Assembly: GCF_030551255.1 (NCBI RefSeq)
Contig: NZ_CP130630.1
Location: 4,755,501 to 4,819,500 of the forward strand
From: Streptomyces sp. NL15-2K
GTDB lineage: Bacteria > Actinomycetota > Actinomycetes > Streptomycetales > Streptomycetaceae
Length of the DNA: 64,000 nucleotides
Direction of reading: 5' to 3'
In this document: one piece after another, positions 54,705 through 63,630 of the stretch
Numbering within the stretch: position 1 is the stretch's first letter
Layout: each line of letters opens with the position of its first letter
Notes under the pieces: generated by a model
Told to the model about the DNA's origin: nothing
Seen by the model: only the letters and a program-made list of their open reading frames with translations
Databases searched by the model: none
Translations under genes and position numbers: made by a program

Positions 54705-56057
54705 ATGACCGAAGCTGCACCGACACCGGCAGCTCTGCCTCCGCACGTGCTGGAACGCGCGGACGTGCGGTCGGCGATCGCCAACCACGACTTCGGTGAA
54801 GTCTTCAGACTGGCCAAGATCCACGGCCACATCAGCTACGCCAAGATCTCCGAGGCCATCGGCTACAAGCGCGAGCACATCGGCAAGATGGCCCGGCCCG
54901 AGACCGACGGCAAGGGCGTTCGCCCACGGATCACCCAGTTCCACAAGATCCTCGAAGTCGTCGATGGACTGCGCATCCCTGGTCATCTCGCAGGTGTCGC
55001 CCCACGCCCGTGGGAGTTGGAACGACCGGCCACCCCATCCAGGCTTGACGACCCCAGCGCCTTGATCGCACAAGGTGGCGCCGGATTGTGGGACATCGCC
55101 GAGATGCTACGGCGGACGGAGATGTCCAGCATCAACAGCGCCGCCCTGGAGTCGATCGAGCAGGGCATTGACCAACTGGCCCGCGCGTACCCGTACGCCG
55201 ATGCCGACTACCTTCACGAGCGCACCCGGAACGGCTTGCAATACGTCACCAAGCAACTCGAAGGCCGGATGACCCTTCGACAGCACCGGGAACTACTCGT
55301 CGATACCGGATGGCTGTTCCTGCTGAACGCGTGTGTCCAGTACGACCGTGGCCAGCGCGAGGCCGCGAACCTCAGTAAGGCCGCTGCACTCCGCATAGGC
55401 GAGGAGGCCGGACACGGCGAGATCAAGGCTTGGGCGTGGGAGATAGAGGCGTGGTTCGCTCTCACCCAGAGCCGTTGGCAAGACATGCTCGACGCCGTCG
55501 AGGCCGGGCACGCCTCGGACCAGACGCATTCCGTCGGCGTGCAGTTGTACGCGCACAAGGCACGCGCCGCCGCCCGCATGGGAGACGCCCGACTGGTCCG
55601 TGACTCACTGGATGCCGGACGCGCACGCCTGGACCGGCTACCCCGCCCGGACCACCCGGAACACCACTTCATCATTGACCCGGACAAGTGGGACTTCTAC
55701 GAGATGGACGCCTATCGTCTACTCGGAGACGACGAACGCTCCGCCGCCCACGCCCGATCAGTGATCCGCATCAGCACCGGCCCCGGCGGAACCGAGATCT
55801 CACCTATGCGCGCCGCAGAGGCACGCCTCACTCTCGGAGTCGCCGCCGCCCGCACGGGCGAGATCGAAGAAGCCATCGGCATGGGAACCAAGGCCCTCGA
55901 AGCCGACCGCAAGTCCCTCCCGTCTCTGCTTTTAGTCGCCGACGAGTTGGATAAGGAACTCCGGTCCCGCTACCCGCGCGAAGCCGCCACACGCGACTTC
56001 CACGAACAGATCATGACCATCAAGCGGGGGGCAGCCGGGCCCGAACTTCCGTTCTGA
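54705..56057 (+). CDS. HTH/TPR-like regulator, AICE cargo (450 aa)
   Basis: The N-terminal HTH (VFRLAKIHGHISYAKISEAI, YKREHIGKMARPE) is followed by a long alpha-solenoid (DADYLHERTRNGLQYVTKQL, TGWLFLLNACVQYDRGQREA, RLTLGVAAARTGEIEEAIGM). This XRE/TPR architecture is typical of streptomycete regulators. A rare TTA Leu codon occurs at 55932, so translation may depend on bldA. ATG 54705 follows GGGGAAG. Confidence 0.82.
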   Translation: MTEAAPTPAALPPHVLERADVRSAIANHDFGEVFRLAKIHGHISYAKISEAIGYKREHIGKMARPETDGKGVRPRITQFHKILEVVDGLRIPGHLAGVAPRPWELERPATPSRLDDPSALIAQGGAGLWDIAEMLRRTEMSSINSAALESIEQGIDQLARAYPYADADYLHERTRNGLQYVTKQLEGRMTLRQHRELLVDTGWLFLLNACVQYDRGQREAANLSKAAALRIGEEAGHGEIKAWAWEIEAWFALTQSRWQDMLDAVEAGHASDQTHSVGVQLYAHKARAAARMGDARLVRDSLDAGRARLDRLPRPDHPEHHFIIDPDKWDFYEMDAYRLLGDDERSAAHARSVIRISTGPGGTEISPMRAAEARLTLGVAAARTGEIEEAIGMGTKALEADRKSLPSLLLVADELDKELRSRYPREAATRDFHEQIMTIKRGAAGPELPF

Positions 56058-56273
56058 ACTGACTGCCCACGGTCCGGGTCCATGCTTCCGGCGGGAAGCG
56101 GGTTCCGGTGTAGCGCCACCGCGCACACCTTGAATCTAGAGTGCCGATTAGCTCGACACCTCTGCCCAGGCATTCTTGCAGGAAAGTGGAATTCTCGACG
56201 CTGAGGCCTGGAAATAATCCAAAGCTTCTATACGACGACCTCTTCCATTGCACCGAATCAGGAGACTTGACAC

Positions 56274-57656
56274 GTGAGAATCACTCCGTTTGACGAGTTC
56301 CGATCACTGGAGAACGGAAAAACCCCACAGCGTCGCGGAATTGAATTCGAGCGTTTCCTGTTGCGCCTCCTGCGCATAGCTGGACTCCGAGCAGAGCGAG
56401 ATTCCTCGATTTCCCCACCGAGGCAGACTGATCTTGTCGCCTCCTATGGAGGACAAACGTACCTCATCGAAGCGAAATGGGAAAGCAAGCCCGTATCGAT
56501 TGACGTGGTCGACGCGGTAGAGGCACGCCTTCGCCGGACATCTCCATCTGTCGTCGGCGTAATCGTCAGCATGTCCGGATTCAGCTCTACATGCCTTGAA
56601 GAGGTCGTTCGCAAAAGAGGAGATCGAGCGATCATCCTGATGGATCGAAACGACATTGAAGCTGCCATCGAAGACCCCGTAAAGCTTCGGTGGATTCTGC
56701 ACACGAAACATCAGCGGCTAGTCCGGATGGCCGAGGTTTGGTTCCACGACTCAGTTTTAACCCGCGCCTACTCCCGCTGGCAGGAACCTGAAGATGATCA
56801 CTCTCAGTTGATGAGCGTTAACGGCGGACCAATTCCATGGGTCGCCAATAGTACTGACTTCAAAAGCCCCGTGTTCGGCCATCTACACATTCCCCTCGAT
56901 GAATTGGAGAGGCGCGGCGTTGCCGTTGTTGACCTGTTTCCCGCCATTCGGTCGTTGGCGTCCTTGCGGCAGCTCCTGATCGACCTTCACGAAAACGGAA
57001 AGTGTGATGGAGCTTTCCGATGGACGCTATCTAAGCGACCTAAAGCATTGCATGGAATCGGTCGCCCCTCATTGACTGATCTTTTGTCGTCCGAGAACGG
57101 ATACGAGGGTCAACGCGCAACTCTGCACTGTTACGGATCAAGTGGCGACGAGTTCTGGAGCCTCTCAGTCGATATACATGACGAGGGCGAAGTTGACAAC
57201 TGCGACTTGTCCTTCGTCATGCAGCAGCTACCACTCGACACGACGCGCTTTCAACATATCACTGACACTTTTGGGAGCTGGATGGAGAGTCGAGTTTCAT
57301 GGGACCATGGAGTCAACTTCGCCCATGGACGCATCGACCCAGCCATCGAACTTGAAATCGCAGGCTATATAACCTCAAGAGAGGTTACATCTTCCGGCGA
57401 GGAGCAGCTACGGGTAACAGGGGTATTGGCACATAATCCGCTCAAAAATGGAACGCCTTTTCCGAAAAGTATCGGGATTGGTCCCAGCTGGAACGAAATT
57501 TCATACGTCCTATGCGACGTGGCTCCCCATTGCGCATGGAAGGAACGTAAGGGCAGGTACATGTTGACTGGTTGGGTTTCTGCTTTCGCAGCAGGAAGTG
57601 TGGTAGTTGCGCTCGAAGGAGCCAGGAATCCTCCTCGGCAGTATTGGAACCAGTAA
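56274..57656 (+). CDS. Mrr-like PD-(D/E)XK restriction endonuclease, AICE cargo
   Basis: A 460-aa protein. The N-terminal 130 residues carry the Mrr_cat pattern: GIEFERFLLRLLRIAGLRAE, then QTDLVASYGGQTYLIEAKWE, giving Asp53, Glu66 and Lys68 of the D-x12-ExK catalytic site. The remaining 320 residues (LFPAIRSLASLRQLLIDLHE, WNEISYVLCDVAPHCAWKER) are of unknown fold. No methyltransferase lies nearby, so it may cut modified or foreign DNA. The gene has markedly lower GC than its neighbours and a TTA codon at 56757. It occupies the AICE right end, consistent with late acquisition as defence cargo. GTG 56274 start. Confidence 0.8.
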   Translation: MRITPFDEFRSLENGKTPQRRGIEFERFLLRLLRIAGLRAERDSSISPPRQTDLVASYGGQTYLIEAKWESKPVSIDVVDAVEARLRRTSPSVVGVIVSMSGFSSTCLEEVVRKRGDRAIILMDRNDIEAAIEDPVKLRWILHTKHQRLVRMAEVWFHDSVLTRAYSRWQEPEDDHSQLMSVNGGPIPWVANSTDFKSPVFGHLHIPLDELERRGVAVVDLFPAIRSLASLRQLLIDLHENGKCDGAFRWTLSKRPKALHGIGRPSLTDLLSSENGYEGQRATLHCYGSSGDEFWSLSVDIHDEGEVDNCDLSFVMQQLPLDTTRFQHITDTFGSWMESRVSWDHGVNFAHGRIDPAIELEIAGYITSREVTSSGEEQLRVTGVLAHNPLKNGTPFPKSIGIGPSWNEISYVLCDVAPHCAWKERKGRYMLTGWVSAFAAGSVVVALEGARNPPRQYWNQ

Positions 57657-57846
57657 TCAGAAGTCGCTGAGTAGCGCAGCGAAAGCCCACTTCCGAGTGC
57701 GGTCCGACGAGCCTTCAAGGCCCGGCAGAGGCATCCGCGACTCCCGCTACGGTGCTTGCTGCACCTACTGGCCGCCTGGGTGTACAGGATGCCCTCACCC
57801 AGCCCCTTGGCCAGCCAAGTTATTACCGCATGAACCGAGGTTGACT

Positions 57847-57848
57847 GA
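57847..57848. other. attR crossover core (inferred)
   Basis: GA at 57847-57848, matching the left-end core at 46251-46252. Sequence outside it belongs to the transporter 5' half. The current minus-strand frame runs past it into 50 nt of element DNA before a stop at 57795. Confidence 0.6.
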
Positions 57849-58574
57849 CGACTCCCGCAGAGCGGCGATCGGTGCCAGCTCGGCCTTCGTCTGGGCCCAC
57901 AGGACGAGGCCGTACGCCGACACGGACAGCGCGGCGCCCAGCAGGCCGACTGCGGCGAACGGTCGTAGGACGGTGAGGAGTTCACCGCGCCGGCGAGTGA
58001 GGGCGTACGCCGGAACCGCGCCCCCCTGCACGGCCATCAGCCAGGCGATGTACCCGAGGGAGGACCCGGAGGCCCGCACGCCGAGCCCGTCGACGACGGT
58101 GTACGCCGCGATGGCCAGGCCGGTGGTCAACGCGGCCCCGATCGCGGCCCAGTTGGGCCGGTGCCCGCGCAGGCCCCACAGGGCGACGCCGGTCAGCCCC
58201 GCGCAGGACAGGGCGATGCCGGCGGCCGCCCAGCCGTCCGGGACCTCGTGCGCGAAGACCGCGGCGAGCAGCGTCACCACCAGGGGTGCGGTGCCGCGGG
58301 CGATCGGATACGCCTGCCCGAAGTCGCCCAGCCGGAAGGACTTCATCAGCAGGATGTAGTACCCGACGTGGATGACGGCCGAGGCGATCAGATACGGCCA
58401 TGCCCCCGCCGCCGGGAACGGCACGAACGGCACCATGGCCAGCCCGATCAGCATCCCGCCGCCCGCGATCAGCGTGAACCCGACCAGCTTGTCGGTGATC
58501 TGGTGGGCGATCGCGTTCCAGCTGGCGTGGGTGACGGCGGCCACCAGCACGGCCGCGGTGACCAGCGGGGTCAC
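57847..58574 (-). pseudogene. 5' part of EamA/DMT-family transporter gene, cut by the AICE
   Basis: About 242 residues of an EamA-type transporter remain: VTPLVTAAVLVAAVTHASWN, LIASAVIHVGYYILLMKSFR and PIARGTAPLVVTLLAAVFAH, with 8 or more helices. The intact family has 10 helices; the last one is at 46133-46250. GTG 58574 overlaps the stop of the YbaK-type gene (GTGA). The present frame ends in element DNA at 57795 with a foreign tail NLGSCGNNLAGQGAG. Loss of the last helix probably inactivates it. Confidence 0.9.
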
Positions 58575-59077
58575 GCGGTGCGCTCGCGCACGTCCACCAG
58601 TGTGGCGCCGGCGTGAGCGACAAGGTCCTTGGGCTCCATGGGGAAGACGGCGTGTGGATTGCCGGCGGCGGCCCACACGACGTCGTGGTCGAGCAGCGAC
58701 CGGTCGGCGAGGACGCGGGTCCTGTTCCGGTGCCCGAAGGGCGGCACGCCGCCGATGGCGTACCCGGTCGTCTCCCGTACGACATCGGCCTTGGCCCGCG
58801 TGACCTTCTCGGCGCCGAGCTCCTGTCGGACGAGCTCGACGTCGACGCGGGACGCTCCGTCCATGAGCACCAGCACGGGTACCCCGTCCGCTGCGAAGAT
58901 CAACGACTTGCAGATCTGGCTCAACTCGCACCCGATCGCCGCGGCGGCCTCGGCGGCGGTACGGGTGGCGTCCGGGAAGCGGCGGACCTCCAGGCCCTCA
59001 AGCCCCAGCTCGCGCAGGGCTTCGGCGAAACGGGGATGGGCTCCGGAGTCTTCGGTGTCAGTGGCGGTGGTCGTCAT
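58571..59077 (-). CDS. YbaK/EbsC-type aminoacyl-tRNA deacylase domain protein
   Basis: A 168-aa protein. The YbaK/ProX pattern is present: TRTAAEAAAAIGCELSQICK, then SLIFAADGVPVLVLMDGASR and YAIGGVPPFGH. The Lys after QIC and the GGVPPFGH loop are the catalytic/substrate site. Such enzymes clear misacylated tRNA (Cys- or Ala-tRNA-Pro) in trans. ATG 59077 is the family start. It is the upstream coupled partner of the interrupted transporter. Confidence 0.88.
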   Translation of the reverse strand: MTTTATDTEDSGAHPRFAEALRELGLEGLEVRRFPDATRTAAEAAAAIGCELSQICKSLIFAADGVPVLVLMDGASRVDVELVRQELGAEKVTRAKADVVRETTGYAIGGVPPFGHRNRTRVLADRSLLDHDVVWAAAGNPHAVFPMEPKDLVAHAGATLVDVRERTA

Positions 59078-59196
59078 GGACGGCACGCTAGCGGTGTGTG
59101 TACGGGGCAGGCGACCGGGTTGTGGCGGGTCTCGAACCATTGTCGGCCGGAGTGAACTGGGTTGCGAGAGCGCTCCCCACCAAGCACCGTACGACG

Positions 59197-59850
59197 ATGA
59201 CTTCGGCACCCGCGTCCAAACCCGCACCCGCGATACGCCCCTATGCCCCCACCGACCGCCCCGCCCTCGACGACATCTGCGTCCGCACCGCCCACGTCGG
59301 CCAGGACAGCCGCCCCCACTACGCCGATCCCGGCATCTTCCCGGTGATCTTCGCGGCGCCGTACGTCCACCTGGAACCGGACCTGGCCTTCGTGCTGGAC
59401 GACGGCCGCGGACATGCCGTCGGCTACATCCTCGGCACCGCGGACACGCCCCGTTTCGTCGAGGACTACCGGGCGAAGTGGCTGCCGCTGGTCGCCGAGC
59501 GGTACCCCGAGCCGACCACCCCGGCCCGCACCCCCGACGACGAGATCGTCCCTCTGCTCCACCACCCCGAACGCATGCTCGTGCCGGAGGTCGCCGCCTA
59601 CCCCGCCCATCTCCACATCGACCTGCTCCCCGAGTGGCAGGGGCGTGGATACGGGCGGGCCCTGATCGAGACCTTCCTCGACGCCCTGCGCGAGAAGGGC
59701 GTACCGGCCGTGCACCTCTCCATGCTCACCGCCAACACCCCCGCCCGGTCCTTCTACGACCGCCTCGGCTTCCACGAGATCGAGGTGCCGGACGCCGACT
59801 CGACGGAGGTCACCTATCTCGGGCGCTCGACAAGTCCTGACCTTCGATAA
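59197..59850 (+). CDS. GNAT-family acetyltransferase
   Basis: A 217-aa protein. It has AIRPYAPTDRPALDDICVRT, VGYILGTADTPRF and the acetyl-CoA loop HIDLLPEWQGRGYGRALIET (QxxGxG/A), then TANTPARSFYDRLGF. It resembles the acetyltransferase-like domain found in bacterial relatives of O-GlcNAcase C-termini. Substrate unknown. ATG 59197 is the family start. Confidence 0.9.
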   Translation: MTSAPASKPAPAIRPYAPTDRPALDDICVRTAHVGQDSRPHYADPGIFPVIFAAPYVHLEPDLAFVLDDGRGHAVGYILGTADTPRFVEDYRAKWLPLVAERYPEPTTPARTPDDEIVPLLHHPERMLVPEVAAYPAHLHIDLLPEWQGRGYGRALIETFLDALREKGVPAVHLSMLTANTPARSFYDRLGFHEIEVPDADSTEVTYLGRSTSPDLR

Positions 59851-59868
59851 GGCAGCCATAAGGTAGCC
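59847..59868. promoter_or_regulatory. 11-bp direct repeat before the MarR gene
   Basis: ataaggcagcc and ataaggtagcc are adjacent (59847-59857, 59858-59868), 16 nt before the MarR start. This is a plausible autoregulatory operator or part of the promoter. Confidence 0.5.
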
Positions 59869-59884
59869 ATGTACCGTATCCACG

Positions 59885-60349
59885 GTGAGCGACGCACCGA
59901 AGGCCCCCTCCCCCACCCCCGGCTACCTCGTCTGGCGCCTCGCCAACAAGTGGCGTACCGCCGTCGACCAGGCCCTCGCCCCGCTGAACCTGACCCACGC
60001 CCAGTACGTCCTGCTGGCCTCCCTGAGCGGGATGGAGCGGGCGGGGCGGCGGCCGAGTCAGCGGGAGCTCGCCGACTACACGGGGCTGGAGGCCCTGTAC
60101 GTGTCGAAGCTCGCCCGGTCGCTGGAGTCGGCGGGGCTCGTGCGGCGGACCCGCGACGGCCATGACACCCGTGTCGTGCGGCTGGCCCTCACCGACGAGG
60201 GGCATGCCTCCGTGCGGCCCGCCATCGATGCCGTACAGGTGCTGCTCGACCAGCTCCTCACCCCGCTGGGCGGGCTGGACGACCCGCGCACCGAGGACTT
60301 CAAGCGCACCCTGACCACCCTCCTCGACACCCCCCTGGGCCCGGCATGA
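59885..60349 (+). CDS. MarR-family regulator
   Basis: A 154-aa winged-helix protein: TPGYLVWRLANKWRTAVDQA, LTHAQYVLLASLSGMERAGR and RPSQRELADYTGLEALYVSK, then the wing VRRTRDGHDTRVVRLALTDE. No redox Cys is visible. GTG start. A strong hairpin follows and separates it from the convergent MMPL gene. Its target is unknown. Confidence 0.9.
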   Translation: MSDAPKAPSPTPGYLVWRLANKWRTAVDQALAPLNLTHAQYVLLASLSGMERAGRRPSQRELADYTGLEALYVSKLARSLESAGLVRRTRDGHDTRVVRLALTDEGHASVRPAIDAVQVLLDQLLTPLGGLDDPRTEDFKRTLTTLLDTPLGPA

Positions 60350-60366
60350 GAAGCGCGAACGAGGAA

Positions 60367-60408
60367 AGCCGGTGAGGGCTCCCCGTCCCCACGGGGCCCT
60401 CACCGGCT
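60367..60408. terminator. Bidirectional terminator
   Basis: agccggtgagggc (60367-60379) is perfectly complementary to 60396-60408, with a 16-nt loop. It separates the convergent MarR and MMPL genes. Confidence 0.85.
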
Positions 60409-60429
60409 GGTCCTGCCGGAGCTGTCGCG

Positions 60430-62694
60430 TCAGGCGCTGACCAGTTCCTTCTTCTCGTCGGGATCCGCGTCGCCGGCCTTCTCCGAGTCGTCCAGGGTAC
60501 GCAGACCCTCGCCCTCGACGTCGACGTTCGGCAGGGCGCGGTCCAGCCACTTCGGCAGCCACCAGGCCTTCTTGCCGAGCAGCGCGAGCACCGCCGGGAC
60601 GATCACCATGCGGACCACGAACGCGTCGAAGAAGACGGCGATCGCGAGGCCGAAGCCGATCATCTTGATCATCGACTCGCTGGAGCTGATGAAGCCGCCG
60701 AAGACGGCCATCATGATGACCGCGGCGGCGGCCACGACCCGGCCACTGTGCTGGAAGCCGGTCACGATGGCCTGGCTCGGCGACTCGCCGTGGACGTACG
60801 CCTCCCGCATGCGGGTCACGAGGAACACCTCGTAGTCCATCGCCAGACCGAAGACCACGCCCACCATGAAGATCGGCATCATCGACATGATCGGGCCGGT
60901 CTCCTCCACGCCGATCAGGCCGGCGAGCCAGCCCCACTGGAAGACCGCGACCACGGCACCGAGCGCGGCGAGCACGCTGAGCAGGAAGCCGAGGGCCGCC
61001 TTCAGCGGGACGAGGATCGAGCGGAAGACCACGATGAGGAGGAGGAAGGCCAGGCCCACCACCAGGGCCAGATACGGGACCAGCGCGTCGGTGAGCTTCT
61101 GCGAGAAGTCGATGTTCATCGCGGTGGTGCCGGTGACCAGGACCTTCGCGCCCGTGTCGGCCTTGACGTCGGCGCCCTTGTCACGGATGGCGTGCACCAG
61201 GTCCTCGGTCTGCGTCGAGGACGGCTTGGAGTCGGGGATCACGGTGATCGTCGCGGTGTCGCCGGCCTTGTTGAAGGCGGCCGGGGTGACCGTCACGACG
61301 TCCTTGAGGCCCTTGATCCCGTCGGTCACCGTGGTGGCCGCCGCCTTCGGGTCGTCGCTGTTCTTGGCGTCGACCACGATCATCAGGGGGCCGTTGAAGC
61401 CGGGGCCGAAGCCCTCCGACAGCAGGTCGTACGCCCGACGCTGCGTCGTGGACGTCGGCTGTGAGCCGTCGTCGGGCAGGCCCAGCTCCAGCTGGGCGGC
61501 CGGGACGGCGATCGCGCCCAGACCGACCACGCCGAGCAGCAGCACGGCGGCCGGACGGCGGATGACGAAGCTCGCCCAGCGAACGCCCAGGCCCGGCTTG
61601 GCCTGCGCCGCGGACTTTTCGGGCGCCGCGGCCTTCTCGGGCGCCTCGGACGTGTCGCCGCCACGCCGCTTGCGCTTCTCCCCCGCCGGCCGGACCTTCT
61701 TGCCCGCGTACCCGAGCAGCGCCGGGATGAGGGTCAGTGCGATGAGGACGGAGACCACGACCGTGCCCGCCGCCGCGAGTCCCATCTTGGTCAGCATCGG
61801 AACACCGACGACCGAGAGGCCCGCGAGTGCGATCACGACGGTGAGACCCGCGAAGACCACCGCCGAGCCCGCAGTGCCGGTGGCCCGGCCCGCCGCCTCC
61901 TCGCGGTCGCGGCCGTCGGCCAGCTCGCCCCGGTAGCGCGAGACGATGAACAGCGCGTAGTCGATGCCGACCGCGAGGCCGATCATCAACGCGAGCGTGG
62001 AGGTGGTGTCGCCGAGGTCGAGCACGTTGGCGAGGGCGGTGATGGTCGAGACGCCGATACCGACGCCGATGATCGCCGTCAGCAGTGGCAGTCCGGCCGC
62101 GACCAGCGAGCCCAGGGTGAGGACGAGGACGACCGCGGCGATGGCGAGGCCGATGACCTCACCGATGGCCCCCGCCTCGGCGGCGGCCTGCAGGGCGTCA
62201 CCTCCGACGTCGACGGTCAGCCCGGTGGCCCGGGCCTCGTCCGCGGCCGTCTCGAGGGCGTCCCGGGTCGCGTCCTTCAGCTCCATGCCGGGGGCGTCGT
62301 ACTTCACCGAGGTGTAGGCGACCGTGCCGTCCTTGCTCACGGCGTTCGTCGTGAACGGGTCGGTGACGGAGACGACTTCGGAGCCGTCGCCCAGTTCCTT
62401 GACGGTCTTCGCGACGGTCGCCTTGTTGTCGGCGTCCGTCATCTTCTCGCCCTCGGGCGCCTTGAAGACGATGCGTCCGGTCGCTCCGTCGGCGCTGCCG
62501 CCGGGGAAACGCTGCTCCAGCAGGTCGAAGGCCTTCTGCGCCTCGGTGCCGGGGATCGAGAAGGAGGTGGCACCCGGGGCGGGCGCGGAGGCCGCGCCGA
62601 CACCCGCGAGCGTCAGCAGGGCCACCCATATCAGGGCGACGAAATGCCGTCGCCTGAAGGCGAGCCGGCCGAGTTTGTAGAGGAACGTGGCCAC
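60430..62694 (-). CDS. MMPL-family (RND-type) transporter
   Basis: A 754-aa membrane protein of the MMPL family. Two homologous halves are seen, each with a large extracellular loop. Conserved polar motifs in the membrane: IGLAVGIDYALFIVSRYRGE (first half) and GVVFGLAMDYEVFLVTRMRE (second half). A cytoplasmic Lys/Ala-rich linker (KRKRRGGDTSEAPEKAAAPE) joins them. It exports lipids or small molecules using proton flow. The gene is downstream of tetR on the same strand. Confidence 0.93.
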   Translation of the reverse strand: MATFLYKLGRLAFRRRHFVALIWVALLTLAGVGAASAPAPGATSFSIPGTEAQKAFDLLEQRFPGGSADGATGRIVFKAPEGEKMTDADNKATVAKTVKELGDGSEVVSVTDPFTTNAVSKDGTVAYTSVKYDAPGMELKDATRDALETAADEARATGLTVDVGGDALQAAAEAGAIGEVIGLAIAAVVLVLTLGSLVAAGLPLLTAIIGVGIGVSTITALANVLDLGDTTSTLALMIGLAVGIDYALFIVSRYRGELADGRDREEAAGRATGTAGSAVVFAGLTVVIALAGLSVVGVPMLTKMGLAAAGTVVVSVLIALTLIPALLGYAGKKVRPAGEKRKRRGGDTSEAPEKAAAPEKSAAQAKPGLGVRWASFVIRRPAAVLLLGVVGLGAIAVPAAQLELGLPDDGSQPTSTTQRRAYDLLSEGFGPGFNGPLMIVVDAKNSDDPKAAATTVTDGIKGLKDVVTVTPAAFNKAGDTATITVIPDSKPSSTQTEDLVHAIRDKGADVKADTGAKVLVTGTTAMNIDFSQKLTDALVPYLALVVGLAFLLLIVVFRSILVPLKAALGFLLSVLAALGAVVAVFQWGWLAGLIGVEETGPIMSMMPIFMVGVVFGLAMDYEVFLVTRMREAYVHGESPSQAIVTGFQHSGRVVAAAAVIMMAVFGGFISSSESMIKMIGFGLAIAVFFDAFVVRMVIVPAVLALLGKKAWWLPKWLDRALPNVDVEGEGLRTLDDSEKAGDADPDEKKELVSA

Positions 62695-62766
62695 GAAGGC
62701 GAACTCCCGGTCAGGTCGTGGGTCTTTCAGGGCAGGGATGATCAGCCCGACGACGTGAGCGGGCGC

Positions 62767-62806
62767 GTCAGGTGCTGCGGAGTGCTGTCAGGTGCTGCGG
62801 AGTGCT
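62767..62806. repeat. 20-bp tandem duplication
   Basis: gtcaggtgctgcggagtgct occurs twice without spacer (62767-62786, 62787-62806) between tetR and the MMPL gene, in the leader of the latter. Confidence 0.85.
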
Positions 62807-62815
62807 GGGGAGGAC

Positions 62816-63415
62816 TCAGGCAGTGGGTACGCCGAGGGCGGGGAGGACCACGGCGTCGAGGTACGAGATGAGCCAGGCCTGCGTCGGCGGCTGGTCTTCG
62901 AGGAGCGCGCGACTGGCGAACCCCCCGATCAGCATGGGGAGCAGGTAGTCCAGTGCCGGGCAGTCCGCACGGACCTCGCCCCGGTCGACGGCGCGCTGCA
63001 GGACACGCCGGAACGCGCCCATCTCCGGTTCGATCAAGTGCTCCTGGAACGCACGGCGCAGATCCGGGTGGTTGTGCATCGCCATGGCCACGCCGCGCAT
63101 CAGCGCGGTGTTCTGTTCCATGGTGCAGTCGTCCTCGCGCAGCGCCAGGGTGCGCATGTCGCCCCGGAGTGAGCCGGTGTCGACCTCGTCGGCCGGAACC
63201 GGCTTGTCATGCCGGAGCGCCTTGACCACCAGCTCGGCCTTGCCGCCCCACTGCCGGTAGAGCGTGGCCTTGCTGGACCGTGTGCGGGCGGCCACGGCGT
63301 CCATGGTGAGGGCGTCGTAGCCGACCTCGCGGAGCAGGTCGAGCACGGCCAGGTACAACTCGGCCTCGCGCTCGGGGGTGATCCGGCTGCGACGCGCCGT
63401 TGCGACCTCAGTCAT
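62816..63415 (-). CDS. TetR/AcrR-family regulator of the MMPL transporter
   Basis: A 199-aa protein. The HTH is ITPEREAELYLAVLDLLREV, then ALTMDAVAARTRSSKATLYR and QWGGKAELVVKALR. The C-terminal ligand domain has MRGVAMAMHNHPDLRRAFQE and a hydrophobic tail. ATG 63415 has AAGGTG upstream. It is likely a repressor of itself and the downstream transporter through the palindrome at 63493. Confidence 0.92.
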   Translation of the reverse strand: MTEVATARRSRITPEREAELYLAVLDLLREVGYDALTMDAVAARTRSSKATLYRQWGGKAELVVKALRHDKPVPADEVDTGSLRGDMRTLALREDDCTMEQNTALMRGVAMAMHNHPDLRRAFQEHLIEPEMGAFRRVLQRAVDRGEVRADCPALDYLLPMLIGGFASRALLEDQPPTQAWLISYLDAVVLPALGVPTA

Positions 63416-63492
63416 TCCGCTCACCTTCCCACTCCGGACAACACGGTTTCGTACTTGAAGCTACGTGAAGAATGTAGCGCAGCCTCGTGCGA

Positions 63493-63509
63493 AACGAAAC
63501 TGTTTCGTT
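63493..63509. promoter_or_regulatory. TetR operator palindrome
   Basis: aacgaaac-t-gtttcgtt, perfect 8-bp arms around one base, 78 nt upstream of the TetR ATG. This gaaac/gtttc pattern is typical of streptomycete TetR/AcrR operators. Confidence 0.75.
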
Positions 63510-63630
63510 CGTGTCCCGGATCACGTCAGTTTCCGGTCACGGTTTTCCGGCCACGGTTTACGCGGTTTCCAGCCGCCGACCGGTGCGCCGATTTTTCACA
63601 AGTTGACCAGATCCATCCCTCCGGCGAAGC

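Larger units (their letters stand above)
46251..57848. mobile_element. Actinomycete integrative and conjugative element (AICE), about 11.6 kb, serine-integrase type
   Basis: It is bounded by the two halves of one EamA transporter gene. Content: a large serine recombinase at the left end; a minus-strand transfer/replication operon (SpdA-like, TraB/FtsK, SpdB-like, small zinc protein, RepSA-type initiator); a GntR regulator on the other side of a shared promoter; a large palindrome; and cargo including a HATPase, TPR regulator and Mrr-like nuclease. This is the pSAM2-like AICE plan except that integration uses a serine recombinase and a protein-coding target instead of a tRNA. Ends inferred from the split gene. 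Confidence 0.88.

Noticed and set aside
57657..57846. Possible tRNA gene as AICE attachment site
   Set aside because: No cloverleaf or T-loop pattern found, and the target is clearly the transporter gene.
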